From positions 6,295,469 through 6,359,468 of the forward strand of contig NC_021680.1 in NCBI RefSeq assembly GCF_000247815.1: 64,000 nucleotides of DNA. Direction: 5' to 3'. How positions within the stretch are numbered: the stretch's first letter is position 1; each line of letters opens with the position of its first letter. Of this stretch, positions 42,725 through 55,574 are shown piece after piece. The stretch is from Ficedula albicollis. Its lineage: Eukaryota > Chordata > Aves > Passeriformes > Muscicapidae. Made by a program: the position numbers and the translations under genes. The notes beneath the pieces were generated by a model that saw only the letters and a list, made by a program, of their open reading frames with translations, made no database searches and was not told the DNA's origin.

Positions 42725-43554
42725 CGGCTGCACACCAACATTTGAGCCCAGCCTAGCCCTGGCATCGCTCGGGGTTCGCAGGGTGGGCAGCCAGGATGAA
42801 GGAGCAGAAGTCCCATGGCAGAGGCTGGCCAGCTGGGAATATGGCTTCTTCTCATCCCCCTTCAAAGGCAGGAAGGCACTGGCAGCAGGAGCAGAGCCAT
42901 CATCCTGGGTGATGGAGACTGGGCCACAGCACAAGGGAAACAGGGACTGTGACACAAACTGCAACAACACAGAAGGGCAGTGGATGGCTGGGCAGTGGGA
43001 AGGTGGCACCAGCCTCTCCCTGGCAGCAGGAGGCTGCTCTGATCTCTGCAGTGAAAAACCAACTAAGTGGGCCACAATTCTAAGCCTTGTTTTGCCTCAG
43101 ACCTGCAACAGGGCAGGACGCTGCAGCTCCGTGACAGATTGGGCGTGGGAAACACATTGCTCCTCTTCCTGCTCTACGTTTTAATCTTCCTTAACTTAAT
43201 GACAAGGATGCAAACAAACGGAGTTTTCCTAATTGGTTTAGGATCACTTTCCACGTCAAGATTTAATCCATCTTTTTGCAACAAAGGGGCTTTTTGAGCC
43301 AGTGATGAACAACTGTAATTTTGTAGATATCCTCGCCAGTGCAAATTCTTCATCATTAGTTATAAAACTATCACAAAATAATACCAGTAATCAATTTTTT
43401 GGACAGATGTTTTGTCTGAAATTGTGGCATGTACAGTGCAGTCCCTAGCAGTGAAAATGTAAACTAAAATAAAAACATTAAGGGCATGTTTTAACCTAAA
43501 GTTGTAGAAATGATATCTCACCAGAAGCAAGTAGGAAAGAAAAAAAATACAGAT
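42725..43554. other. Unannotated sequence
   Basis: Nothing is recognised after the LTR. The GC-rich part (42725-43060) has overlapping open frames on both strands without splice borders. Confidence 0.4.
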
Positions 43555-43613
43555 ATATATATATAAAATAACAATAACAACAACAACAACAACAATAATA
43601 ATAATAATAATAA
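43553..43613. repeat. (AT)n / (AAC)n / (AAT)n microsatellite
   Basis: ATATATATATA is followed by AACAACAACAACAACAA and AATAATAATAATAAT tracts, a compound simple repeat. Confidence 0.95.
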
Positions 43614-43638
43614 TTTTTTAAAAGAGAAAAAAAACAGG

Positions 43639-45988
43639 AAAACGCTAAAAATTTAATAAAGCTTACCAGCTAGAGAAGACTAAACTATTTCAAAATGTCA
43701 TTTTTAGGCCTGACAAAGCTTTTTTGGGCATGCTAATTTAAAAGGTTTCCTCCATGGGCACAGTGGAAATTTTTAATGTTTTTTTATGTTCCTGTGACTT
43801 GCAGCAGGGACAACCTAGAGGGTGGTGACTTAAACCATATCCAGGCCTGGCACCGAAATAAGAGAAGATCTCACAGTCTGAAGTTGCAAAAAATGGACAA
43901 AACAGAACAAAGTAGAAGGTTTAACATTTAGAAACTGTGATATTCAATATCCTGCTCAAATACAAAGCAGTATCCAATGGAATGCCAGCTTAAATCTTCA
44001 AAGAACTGGAAGTTGAAAAGTTTATAGTTAGGAATTCCCTGCCTGGCCCCTTTTCCCTGTGTCCCCCTGTGGGGCCCTGGAAAAGTCCCATCAGCTACTA
44101 CACTGCTGAACTGGATTCTGCCTACACAATGCTATGATTTTATATGTTTTCACAGGGAATTAAATTTCTTGGTTTGCCCTTTGGAAGAGAGCTAAGTGAG
44201 ATTCTCAGTTTAATGGGATCTTCCATTAAAAATTAACAACTATCTCATAAAAGACATTTAGATAGTCCCTAAGGAAGTGAAAGGAGTGAAGAACCTGCAA
44301 TCCCTGGCAGCTCATGTACATGAGGTAGGAAATAACTCAGGGCAGGTTTAGCAAAGAGAGACACAGAGTCCTTAAATCCCAGAGCAGATTGGCTTGGAAG
44401 GGACCTTTAAGTTCATCTCGTTCCAGCTTCCTGCCTTGGACAGGGACACCTTCCACTGGGCCAAACAGGGAACAAAACCAGGCAAACGAGCAAAGAGCAA
44501 CTGTATATAAAATTATAAATGCATATAAATGCTGGAAGTTGGGGAAAAAATGTCACTGAACTGGAATGTCTCATTTTAAAATAAACAGTTACCATTTTAG
44601 CTTTCTCAGAATCATGGGGTTTTTTAAAACTGGGGCTCCAGTCCAAGCCCCTGCTCAAGCAGGACCAGCTAGACCAGGCTGCCCAGAACTCATCTGTTGG
44701 GTTTGACAAACTCCAAGGACAGAGGCTCCCTAATTTCTCCTTTGCCATCTTCATGGTAAAAAAGCATTTTCCTCAGTTCACAGGAATTTTGTGTGTTTCA
44801 GTCTGTATCTGCTAAAACGCTAAAAATTTAATAAAGCTTACCAGCTAGAGAAGACTAAACTATTTCAAAATGTCATTTTTAGGCCTGACAAAGCTTTTTT
44901 GGGCATGCTAATTTAAAAGGTTTCCTCCATGGGCACAGTGGAAATTTTTAATGTTTTTTTATGTTCCTGTGACTTGCAGCAGGGACAACCTAGAGGGTGG
45001 TGACTTAAACCATATCCAGGCCTGGCACCGAAATAAGAGAAGATCTCACAGTCTGAAGTTGCAAAAAATGGACAAAACAGAACAAAGTAGAAGGTTTAAC
45101 ATTTAGAAACTGTGATATTCAATATCCTGCTCAAATACAAAGCAGTATCCAATGGAATGCCAGCTTAAATCTTCAAAGAACTGGAAGTTGAAAAGTTTAT
45201 AGTTAGGAATTCCCTGCCTGGCCCCTTTTCCCTGTGTCCCCCTGTGGGGCCCTGGAAAAGTCCCATCAGCTACTACACTGCTGAACTGGATTCTGCCTAC
45301 ACAATGCTATGATTTTATATGTTTTCACAGGGAATTAAATTTCTTGGTTTGCCCTTTGGAAGAGAGCTAAGTGAGATTCTCAGTTTAATGGGATCTTCCA
45401 TTAAAAATTAACAACTATCTCATAAAAGACATTTAGATAGTCCCTAAGGAAGTGAAAGGAGTGAAGAACCTGCAATCCCTGGCAGCTCATGTACATGAGG
45501 TAGGAAATAACTCAGGGCAGGTTTAGCAAAGAAAGACACAGAGTCCTTAAATCCCAGAGCAGATTGGCTTGGAAGGGACCTTTAAGTTCATCTCGTTCCA
45601 GCTTCCTGCCTTGGACAGGGACACCTTCCACTGGGCCAAACAGGGAACAAAACCAGGCAAACGAGCAAAGAGCAACTGTATATAAAATTATAAATGCATA
45701 TAAATGCTGGAAGTTGGGGAAAAAATGTCACTGAACTGGAATGTCTCATTTTAAAATAAACAGTTACCATTTTAGCTTTCTCAGAATCATGGGGTTTTTT
45801 AAAACTGGGGCTCCAGTCCAAGCCCCTGCTCAAGCAGGACCAGCTAGACCAGGCTGCCCAGAACTCATCTGTTGGGTTTGACAAACTCCAAGGACAGAGG
45901 CTCCCTAATTTCTCCTTTGCCATCTTCATGGTAAAAAAGCATTTTCCTCAGTTCACAGGAATTTTGTGTGTTTCAGTCTGCATCTGCT
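43639..45988. repeat. 1175-bp tandem duplication
   Basis: Two head-to-tail copies (43639-44813 and 44814-45988) begin AAAACGCTAAAAATTTAATA and end CATCTGCT or TATCTGCT. I see only two substitutions (GAGAGAC against GAAAGAC, and TCTGTATC against TCTGCATC), so they are about 99.8% identical. The right copy continues into intact CR1 sequence, while the left copy is cut off inside the CR1. A duplicated assembly segment fits this better than an old duplication. Confidence 0.95.
44374..44811 (-). mobile_element. CR1 fragments in left duplicate
   Basis: Two CR1-like pieces are present on the minus strand: 44374-44470 (GGCTTGGAAGGGACCTTTAA, CAGGGACACCTTCCACTGGG) and about 44606-44811 (CTCAAGCAGGACCAGCTAGA, CATCTTCATGGTAAAAAAGC). 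The second is truncated by the duplication border. Confidence 0.7.
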
Positions 45989-46030
45989 GCCTCTTGTCCT
46001 GACCCTGGGCACCATTGCCCAGAGCAACCC
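45549..46030 (-). mobile_element. CR1 fragments in right duplicate
   Basis: These are the same two CR1 pieces as in the left duplicate. Here the second continues past the duplication border through CTGCTGCCTCTTGTCCTGAC and GGGCACCATTGCCCAGAGC, which is the expected CR1 continuation. This marks the right copy as the original arrangement. Confidence 0.75.
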
Positions 46031-46337
46031 CTCCAGAGACACAATTCCAGAAGCTCTGGGTACCCTGCAGCTCTTGCTCAATATACACACGGGGCAATAA
46101 CCCTCAAGATTGTACCTGTGAAGGATGTTCTCTATATGAATTTTTTAAACTGGTTCAAGTTTACTCGTTTTGGTTAGACAGGGTGGATAGGACAGGGGGA
46201 ATGGATTTGGATAGGACAGGAGGAATGTCTTTACACTAAGGGATGAGAGATTTAGATTAAATGCTAAGAAGAAATTGCTCCCTGTGAGGGTGGGGAGGCC
46301 CTGGCACAGGGTGCCCAGAGAAGCTGTGGCTGCCCCT

Positions 46338-46439
<102 letters not shown>

Positions 46440-46444
46440 TTTTC

Positions 46445-46500
46445 NNNNNNNNNNNNNNNNNNNNNNNNNNNNNNNNNNNNNNNNNNNNNNNNNNNNNNNN
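46445..46500. other. Assembly gap (56 N)
   Basis: Fifty-six unknown bases lie inside a CR1 copy and between two large tandem duplications. Confidence 0.99.
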
Positions 46501-47519
46501 ACTACATGGGCTGTATGGTCCCTTCCAACCCAAACCATTCTGGGATTCTGTGATATCCTTGATTGCAGAGCATCCAACTACATGTCACAGCCACAGATGT
46601 GGGTATTTAAATGCAATCCTTCCATTTAAAACTGCTTAGAATTAATGTTCCTTAATGCCATATAAGACATTTATATTTTTCTATGGAAAAAATTCTCCCT
46701 CACCCATTTTTCATTTGTGCTCTGTCAGTGCTTAATGAGTAACTGGGTATGACTGGGTGATTTATTTAAATATTAGCATAATTTCTGTAAATACTTTTAT
46801 CCTTTTTATAAACTGGAGTCCCATCACAGCTCAGAAATACCGAAAAGGCCATTAGGGTTGTCAGGGCAGCTTTCCTGCACCCAGTAATGGGTTCTTACAC
46901 CATTCCTATAATCCATCAGTACATATCCAGCATTTTAAATACACCTGGCTCTGCAATAGCAAGGTGCCATCTGTGATGGCTCTTGGGCCACAGTTGTTTT
47001 TCTCCCTGCCCAATTATATTTATGCACCAAATCCTTTAAACCTCTCTCCAGCCTGCAGCTTCATTGGCTCAAACTAATGAACAGAATTTTCTAATTCCCT
47101 CCTGATAATCCTATTACCTGTCCAAAGCTATTTCTGCAAGGGTCATCATTTCAGAGGGACGTAAATCTGGGGCCAGGTCTCACTGTGGTCAGCTGTAATC
47201 CAGCTCTTCTCCTGAAAACTTCAAGGACATTGATCAGCACCTGGGAACAGCAGAGCTGAGAACTGAGCCTCTCAGGTACAGTGATTTGTATGTCCAAACC
47301 TTGCCTTTCAAGTTTGATTTCAGTAGGGGGAAAAATATAGTGTTTTGAAGATGTATTAGTGGTACAGGAAAAGTTCTAATAAAGAAATGTAAGTGATGGG
47401 GTCTTGATGGGGTCTCTCAGAAGAGCCTCACATTTGGCAGCATGGTTGACATGGGGCTGATGAGATAACAACCGCTGCCGGGTTCCCAGCTGTGGATTTG
47501 GCAGGCTGCTTTCACTAAC

Positions 47520-47609
47520 CTGAGAACAATGAGCTGCCAGAGCTGTCATTATTTGTGTTTTAGATGAATGCATGGGCAGTGAGGGGTTCTTCACTTGAGC
47601 TGGGGTCAT
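47520..47609 (-). CDS. Exon-like segment, left duplicate
   Basis: The acceptor ATATATTTCCATTTTCCACAG and donor TTCTCAG/GTTAGTG enclose exactly 90 bases on the minus strand. They encode MTPAQVKNPSLPMHSSKTQI followed by MTALAAHCSQ, with phase 0 at both ends. The splice signals are near consensus. The sequence is serine- and alanine-rich without recognisable motifs, so a coding role is possible but not proven. Because the 1370-bp block is duplicated, an annotation would show this exon twice. The two copies differ by asparagine (here) against histidine at residue 8. Confidence 0.38.
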
Positions 47610-48890
47610 CTGTGGAAAATGGAAATATATTAGAAATCAGATCCTGGATCTGCTGACAGTGTGTGCCCAGACTATTGGAAGTGACACCTGTACCTAAATT
47701 AACAGGGCTTTTATATTCCTTGCATGGAATCATGTCTCTATTTGATTTTGGCATTGGTTTGATTCAAAAATTGGATTTCTACTCCTTTGTAACCTATCTT
47801 TGAATACTAACCTGGATATAAGGCTCTGCAAGACAATATAAAGACACCATTCCTTCTGCCTCAGCTGGGATGGAGTTGTGTGCTCTGGGGAAGGGTGAAT
47901 GAAAGACTCAAATAGCTGGGGAAATTCCTTGATTGCAGAGCATCCAACTACATGTCACAGCCACAGATGTGGGTATTTAAATGCAATCCTTCCATTTAAA
48001 ACTGCTTAGAATTTAATGTGCCTTAATGCCATATAAGACATTTATATTTTTCTATGGAAAAAATTCTCCCTCACCCATTTTTCATTTGTGCTCTGTCAGT
48101 GCTTAATGAGTAACTGGGTATGACTGGGTGATTTATTTAAATATTAGCATAATTTCTGTAAATACTTTTATCCTTTTTATAAACTGGAGTCCCATCACAG
48201 CTCAGAAATACCGAAAAGGCCATTAGGGTTGTCAGGGCAGCTTTCCTGCACCCAGTAATGGGTTCTTACACCATTCCTATAATCCATCAGTACATATCCA
48301 GCATTTTAAATACACCTGGCTCTGCAATAGCAAGGTGCCATCTGTGATGGCTCTTGGGCCACAGTTGTTTTTCTCCCTGCCCAATTATATTTATGCACCA
48401 AATCCTTTAAACCTCTCTCCAGCCTGCAGCTTCATTGGCTCAAACTAATGAACAGAATTTTCTAATTCCCTCCTGATAATCCTATTACCTGTCCAAAGCT
48501 ATTTCTGCAAGGGTCATCATTTCAGAGGGACGTAAATCTGGGGCCAGGTCTCACTGTGGTCAGCTGTAATCCAGCTCTTCTCTTGAAAACTTCAAGGACA
48601 TTGATCAGCACCTGGGAACAGCAGAGCTGAGAACTGAGCCTCTCAGGTACAGTGATTTGTATGTCCAAACCTTGCCTTTCAAGTTTGATTTCAGTAGGGG
48701 GAAAAATATAGTGTTTTGAAGATGTATTAGTGGTACAGGAAAAGTTCTAATAAAGAAATGTAAGTGATGGGGTCTTGATGGGGTCTCTCAGAAGAGCCTC
48801 ACATTTGGCAGCATGGTTGACATGGGGCTGATGAGATAACAACCGCTGCCGGGTTCCCAGCTGTGGATTTGGCAGGCTGCTTTCACTAAC

Positions 48891-48980
48891 CTGAGAACAA
48901 TGAGCTGCCAGAGCTGTCATTATTTGTGTTTTAGATGAATGCATGGGCAGTGAGGGGTGCTTCACTTGAGCTGGGGTCAT
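48891..48980 (-). CDS. Exon-like segment, right duplicate
   Basis: This is the second copy of the 90-base segment, with identical splice borders. It reads MTPAQVKHPSLPMHSSKTQI, differing at residue 8. If the duplication is an assembly error, only one of the two exists in the genome and the difference is allelic. Confidence 0.35.
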
Positions 48981-49297
48981 CTGTGGAAAATGGAAATATA
49001 TTAGAAATCAGATCCTGGATCTGCTGACAGTGTGTGCCCAGACTATTGGAAGTGACACCTGTACCTAAATTAACAGGGCTTTTATATTCCTTGCATGGAA
49101 TCATGTCTCTATTTGATTTTGGCATTGGTTTGATTCAAAAATTGGATTTCTACTCCTTTGTAACCTATCTTTGAATACTAACCTGGATATAAGGCTCTGC
49201 AAGACAATATAAAGACACCATTCCTTCTGCCTCAGCTGGGATGGAGTTGTGTGCTCTGGGGAAGGGTGAATGAAAGACTCAAATAGCTGGGGAAATC

Positions 49298-52200
49298 TCC
49301 AGAAAATGTCCATGTCTGGGCCCGCTTTGGAGCTTCCAAGGAACTCTAAATGCTAACTTTAGAATGAATCCTTCTTATCCAGGTATCTAATCTCAGCTTA
49401 GTTTTGCAAGAACTGTTTTCTTGCAAAAGAATGTTTTGGTGAGCGTAAATATTGGTGTGAAAGGATAATAACCCAAATGTACCACAGACAAGACAATTCC
49501 CTCTGTAGCTGCTGTGACAGAACTAGTTTTAGGCAGATGACAGGTATGTAACTAAAGGTATAAATGATGCATTCCATTAAAAAAAGATGGAGAAAAACCC
49601 CCAATTTTTGTCCCTGAGAGATTGGTTTGGACAGCTGAGATCTCCAGAAGATGAGCATGTTTTTAATAGGACAGGTCTGAGTGGTCAAGAAAACTTGGGG
49701 CAAAATTACACCTTGGATTCTTGCTTCCAGCCCCTCACACAAATAGTATCATTTGCACAATCAATGGCTTTACAGGTTTCCTGCAAGTATTTGACATCTT
49801 TTTGACCAGGGGGAGTTATTTCAACATAACCCATTTTTCTGCAGCTGATCTGTACCAGATTGCTAGAATTATATGAAAGTGCTTCATCCTGTTTCAGAGT
49901 GGGATTTTAAGATGATCTTTGTTATGAATATTAAAGTCTAATCCTAGTAATTATAATTAAAGCACAGCTAAAAGATGGGGAAATGCATTAGGGCATAACA
50001 AATAATCACCAAAATAAAACAGCTTGAGAGCAAGTAACATAGTTAAAGACAATTACTATACACCAGGATGTTCAACTGCTGGTTTCCAGTGATAAAGGGA
50101 ATTCCTTTCTAGCAGCAGTGGGTCTCAAAGCCATCAGAGGTTTCCCATATTCCTCATTTACAAAGTTCAAAAACCCTACAGACATTTCACACCTTCAAAA
50201 TACTCATGGTGTCATCTGATTGTACCCTCAGCTCAACTGCAAAGGCTTTTCCTGGGTGAATCACAGCACCAAAGGACATTTCCTGCCCCCTTCCAGCCCT
50301 CCAAAGCAAAAGCCAGAGCCTAACCAATGCAATCAGTGGAGAAGTAATTCTCCATAAATATTGCACTGGATTCCAGGATTAGGCAGCTGCAGCTCTGGGA
50401 GATTGTGACACTCACTCAGCACCAGCTCTGCAACTTCAGAAGAATCTTAAAAGTAGAACTGCAAGAACTTAGGAAAAATCCACATCATCCTCAGCTTCCC
50501 ACTCCATCTTCCAGACCTATTGTGGTCTTTCACATAACCAGTGATAGGACACCAGATTAATAACCCCACGAGGCACCCGTGGACAGAAAACCCTCCTGAG
50601 ACTGTACTGGCCACTTAGGCACTGGTGAGCAAGGAGAGGAAAGAAAATCAGCTTGCCTCTGAGTTTTGGTGTGTGTAGGGTGCCAAAGGACATGGGGAAC
50701 TCAGCTGAAGGCTCTGGTAACTGGCTTTCAACACTATCCCATCTTAAACTCCGTAAGAGGCTCACTCTAGAGCACATGGCCAACCAGTGAGACTGAATTA
50801 CACCCTTAATTCTGAGCTGCTTGGATGAGCACAGTCTTCAGACTCCGTCAAAATACAGAGAAACCTCTCATGGATTTAAACGTAATCTGGAACATGTAAT
50901 AAACCAACATATTATTGTGTTGAGCAGAATGCATCCCACAGCTCCTTCCTTTAAGGCTCAGAAGGGCATCTCCACAGTCAGCATCCCATCCCAGAGAAAC
51001 TCCTATTTTGCTGCTTACTGGAATGAGGATATCAAAGGGATATGAGTAGAGGAAAACAAAGTGAAAGTGAGAAACAGGGTCTACCTCAAAACCAGATATG
51101 AGCAGAGTTGGCCAAAATTATGGGATTTGCACTTTCTGAGTGAAGAACAAAATACAAAGCAAAACAAAAAACCCCACCCCTTCCAACTTCAAGTGAAAGG
51201 CCTTTCCAATCTATCAGAGATCAGAAAAATAAGAAAAATGCAGGAAATTGCAGTGAGCATATACCATATAGTTTTTCTTGCTGCATTCTGTCAGGGGAAG
51301 GGATGGCAGAAGCAGTGAGTCCTGCAGACAGAGCTGATCTTCCACAAAAGCAATCTCTGTTTTGAAAACATTAAAGGAGTGCATTCAAATGGCATCTGGA
51401 AACGACATTTGTTTCTATTTGCATATCCTTGCCATTTTAGCAGTGTAAATAATTCATTATGTGACATGATTAAAATATTCTTGAATTGTTCCATTTGTGC
51501 AATATTTTACAGAGTTGCTCTGAATGGAATTAAAGACTTTACTGTAATTTGAAATGAAAACATGTTATCATAAAGGCTTAGCATTCTGGCACAAAGTACC
51601 AAATAAAACAACTGGGGTGCTGATTCCTGCCCTTCTGCATTGCTGGAATCCCATGAAAACAGCTATTTCGAGCAGAACCCAAGGATAACCATTCATTCCC
51701 ATTCCTCCTGGGAGCAGGGATGCTGTCCAGGCTTAAAGCAGTAACAGCACAGCAATCCCATAAGGAAGGCCTTAAAGCAAGGTGTTTTAAAGGAAGTGAT
51801 GAGATAAATCCTTGGACCTCACCTCTCTGCATGCATACAATGATGAACCAGCTTCCCTGGCAGCTCTAAGTTAAATCCAGGTCCATGGTCACTGTTCAGA
51901 GGTGTCACAGCACAACCAGTCATGGGGAGGCCTCAATTGTGTCCTGAGATCCCAGGCAGCAGCACCTGCCCACTGCTCACCTTTGCCCCATTCCATGCTG
52001 GATGTGCCCAGGCTTATTTTGTGACACTCCACATTTGGCCACAGGCAAGAGGCACATTTGGAAATAAGGCCTAGCTAAAAATAGCTAAGCTATGCCTTAA
52101 GCCAAAGAGGATGAAGTAAGTGCTCAGAAAGAGTTAGGAGAAGTCAGGCTTTGCCAGAGGAGGAAACAAGCCAGACATGGATGGTGTGAGATTTAAACAC

Positions 52201-52340
52201 AGTGCCTTCAGACCCTAGGGGCTTCCTCAGCACCCACACCTGCCACCTCCAGCTCTTTGCTTCCAGGGACTATCTATGCCAAGGAGAGTGAATTTTGGTC
52301 CCCATTATCCATACCTGCATCCTCTCAAGCTGTGTCAAAT
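49298..52340. other. Unannotated sequence
   Basis: No repeat or firm exon is recognised. Open frames such as 49398-49742 and 50517-50783 on the minus strand lack good splice borders. Confidence 0.45.
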
Positions 52341-53850
52341 TCTGTAGCTCATCCAAAAAGGGTTTCAGGCCACAACACCAAGTTGTCTCAGCAATGTCAG
52401 TAACCCATAGCCCATGGCAAACCTCATACCAGGACTTGTTTATCCACATCTGCCTCAGGGGACCAGTGGAAGGGTCAGAACAAAATGACCTTCAACATCC
52501 CTCCCAACCCAAGCCATTCTATGATTCCATGACTTAATTAATTTTATAAAGTGGTGGTTTATTTAAAGCAGAGTAACAATTATTTTAGGACTTTAAAATT
52601 TGATTATACCCTTCTGTTCAGCGTGAATACCGGTGCATCACCCAAGACTCTCCTACAATGTTTAAAGTAAAGGGCTTAATATAGACTTGCTGCCATATAG
52701 CCTAATCTGGTGCTGTTAAATAGTTAAATGAATTGTGATTTGATATTTTTTTTTATGAGACCTTGTTGGAACACATCAATAAATGAGGCTCTTACAAACT
52801 GATTCATATTTGAGTTGTTCCATTGGGACAGCTAATGCTGCAACAGTCATTTAACAAATAAATCCAAATCTTTGACATTATGGCAATCTGAAATAGCATG
52901 GTTTTTCTCTGATGTATGATACTCTCTGGGTTTGTATCTGAGTCTGATTCTCCCAAAGGGAGAGGGAATTCTCTCACTTGCATTCACTTCTTATTCTCTA
53001 GCACCGGAGAATCCACAAATAGAGCCTCATTTAGTGCTGAAGCCACAGCAAAAAGCTTTTAGGTTTTTTTTTTTTTTTTAATCTAGAATCAGATGTCTGT
53101 AGCTCATCCAAAAAGGGTTTCAGGCCACAACACCAAGTTGTCTCAGCAATGTCAGTAACCCATAGCCCATGGCAAACCTCATACCAGGACTTGTTTATCC
53201 ACATCTGCCTCAGGGGACCAGTGGAAGGGTCAGAACAAAATGACCTTCAACATCCCTCCCAACCCAAGCCATTCTATGATTCCATGACTTAATTAATTTT
53301 ATAAAGTGGTGGTTTATTTAAAGCAGAGTAACAATTATTTTAGGACTTTAAAATTTGATTATACCCTTCTGTTCAGCGTGAATACCGGTGCATCACCCAA
53401 GACTCTCCTACAATGTTTAAAGTAAAGGGCTTAATATAGACTTGCTGCCATATAGCCTAATCTGGTGCTGTTAAATAGTTAAATGAATTGTGATTTGATA
53501 TTTTTTTTTATGAGACCTTGTTGGAACACATCAATAAATGAGGCTCTTACAAACTGATTCATATTTGAGTTGTTCCATTGGGACAGCTAATGCTGCAACA
53601 GTCATTTAACAAATAAATCCAAATCTTTGACATTATGGCAATCTGAAATAGCATGGTTTTTCTCTGATGTATGATACTCTCTGGGTTTGTATCTGAGTCT
53701 GATTCTCCCAAAGGGAGAGGGAATTCTCTCACTTGCATTCACTTCTTATTCTCTAGCACCGGAGAATCCACAAATAGAGCCTCATTTAGTGCTGAAGCCA
53801 CAGCAAAAAGCTTTTAGGTTTTTTTTTTTTTTTTAATCACTAGAATCAGA
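52341..53850. repeat. 755-bp tandem duplication
   Basis: Copies at 52341-53095 and 53096-53850 begin TCTGTAGCTCATCCAAAAAG and end in a poly-T tract followed by a TAGAATCAGAT segment. They differ mainly in poly-T length and in ATCTAG against ATCACTAG at that end. Each includes a short CR1 3' tail. Confidence 0.95.
52455..52531 (+). mobile_element. Short CR1 3' tail
   Basis: CCCTCCCAACCCAAGCCATT followed by CTATGATTCCATGAC is the end of a CR1. A second copy lies 755 bp to the right inside the duplication. Confidence 0.7.
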
Positions 53851-54567
53851 TTTCATTACTTCTAATGCTCATGGAATTCTTCTCCTTTCCCAAGCACAGC
53901 ACAGGTGCTAGGGCTGCACCTACGTCCACTTCCCACAGTGCCACATCCTTCACAGCTGGAGTCATGCTTTGTGCTGATGCTCTTGCACTCAGTGAATGTC
54001 AGAAGCCTCCAAGAACACTGTCAGATGGCTTCTCAAGAGGTGATACAACTATAGCCTGAGCACAGGGAAGGCTAAAATATTTGGAATTATTTTTCTGATA
54101 GAGCCATGGCAGTCCCAGTGAAGAAGTCTTAGAAACAGCCAAATGTGCACAGAGAAACTGGCCCAGCATTTGTGCTCTAGTTTCTACATAAATAAAAGCA
54201 AGTCCCTGGGAAAGGATTTACTCTGCTGTTTATCTGAGCTGTGTTTTGGAGCCAGGAGAGGGAACACGTGTGTTTTAAGCCATCAGCCTGTGCTTCAAAT
54301 CATGGCATTTATTTACATGCTCAGAGAAACACATGTACATGCCTCAGCTGCTGCCTAACTGCAACCCCAGCTTGTCTTGCTTGGGTCTGAAAAGGAAGCA
54401 CAGCAATTCTAATTTTGTGCAGTTTTACAAGCCACATGTAAAGATATTTGCAAATTAGCTGATGAAAGCTCACAGTTTATAATCACAGGTAAATCACATG
54501 ATCCAAAGGAAAATGTGAAGCCTCTGGAATGACATGAATGGTATGGAAGCTCTCTGCAGGAAAGGGA

Positions 54568-54740
54568 TAAACTTTCTGTGAGGGTGACTGAGCAGAGAAA
54601 CAGGCTGCCCAGAGAGGCTGTGCAGTCTCCTACTGGAGATATTCAAACCCACCTGGATAAGATCCATCTGGTCTAGTGGGGGGCTGGACTGGGTGATCTC
54701 AAGGTCCATTCTAAACACAACCAGGATGTCATTCTGGGAT
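54568..54740 (+). mobile_element. CR1 LINE fragment (3' end)
   Basis: The plus strand has CAGGCTGCCCAGAGAGGCTG, then GGAGATATTCAAACCCACCT and GGCTGGACTGGGTGATCTCA, ending at TTCTGGGAT. It belongs to a subfamily distinct from the 2273 and 57648 copies. Confidence 0.8.
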
Positions 54741-55418
54741 ATAGGGAAGTTACAGACCTGGTGTAATCACTCCAGGGCTTTCAGTGGCCACACAATCCTG
54801 TCTGCTTTGGCTTTCATTTTCTGACGAATAAAGGTAGTAAGAGGAATACATTCCTATTATCATTGACTTCATGCAATCATAGTTGCCACAGGGATGCCAG
54901 GATCATTCAGTGAAGACAATGTTATTTCTGGCATTGCAAGCAAATGAGCAGCTGGTTGGAGCAGGACCTGGGCATCCATCATTTAATCAATCACGTGGTA
55001 ACTCCATTTTTTGGTAAATGGTCAAGTTCTAAAAAAAATCAAACCAAAACCAAAACCCCAGCTGACCCCAGCTTTGCAGTTCAACAGAGGAAATTTTTTC
55101 TTCTCTTTTGGATATACTGAACCCAACTCCAGACTGGCAGCATCCTGACAGCATCTCCACTGCCTTTGAGAAATACAGATAAACCACTTTTACCTCTGGA
55201 TCTTCCCATTTAAGAGAATGAGGAAATTAATCTGTCAGATCTTATAAGATGCAGAGATGCACTCAGGACACTTTAGCAGAAGAATACAAAAGGGAATGAA
55301 GGAAGAGGAAACACCAGGCAGAACAAGCCAGAACTACTGCTTGGCTCTGCCAGTCCTACAGGAAGAGTTCCAAGGCAGCAGGCTGGAAAACACAAGAAAT
55401 TCTTCAGAGCACAAGTTG

Positions 55419-55574
55419 AATCACAGAATTTAGGTTGGGAAAGATCTCTAAGATGATTGAATCCAACCACTCACCCAGCACTGCCAAGGCCCAAACATGT
55501 CCCCAGGAGCCACATCCAAGGGCAGCCACTGTTGAATCCCTGCAGGGATGGGAACTCCACCACTGCCTGACCAC
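55419..55574 (-). mobile_element. CR1 LINE fragment (3' end)
   Basis: The plus strand starts AATCACAGAATTTAGGTTGG and continues AATCCAACCACTCACCCAGC to CCACCACTGCCTGACCAC, an inverted CR1 3' end. Its left limit within the element coincides with the start of the 151-bp duplication. Confidence 0.75.

Larger units (their letters stand above)
46557..49297. repeat. 1370-bp tandem duplication
   Basis: Two head-to-tail copies (46557-47926 and 47927-49297) begin CCTTGATTGCAGAGCATCCA and end AAATAGCTGGGGAAAT. Differences I can see are few: one inserted T near the left end, and C/T and T/G substitutions such as GGGGTTCTTCAC against GGGGTGCTTCAC. The left copy starts 57 bases after the N gap. Each copy carries the exon-like segment listed below. 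Confidence 0.95.

Noticed and set aside
44413..45929. Identical 113-codon minus-strand frames in two copies
   Set aside because: They are translations across CR1 fragments inside the 1175-bp duplication.
52316..52471. Minus-strand open segment ending NLTQLERMQ at a CAG/GTATGG donor
   Set aside because: The full frame is very rich in Trp and Cys, its upstream part overlaps a CR1 tail, and the acceptor is poor. A very short exon of about nine residues (NLTQLERMQ) remains conceivable but unsupported.
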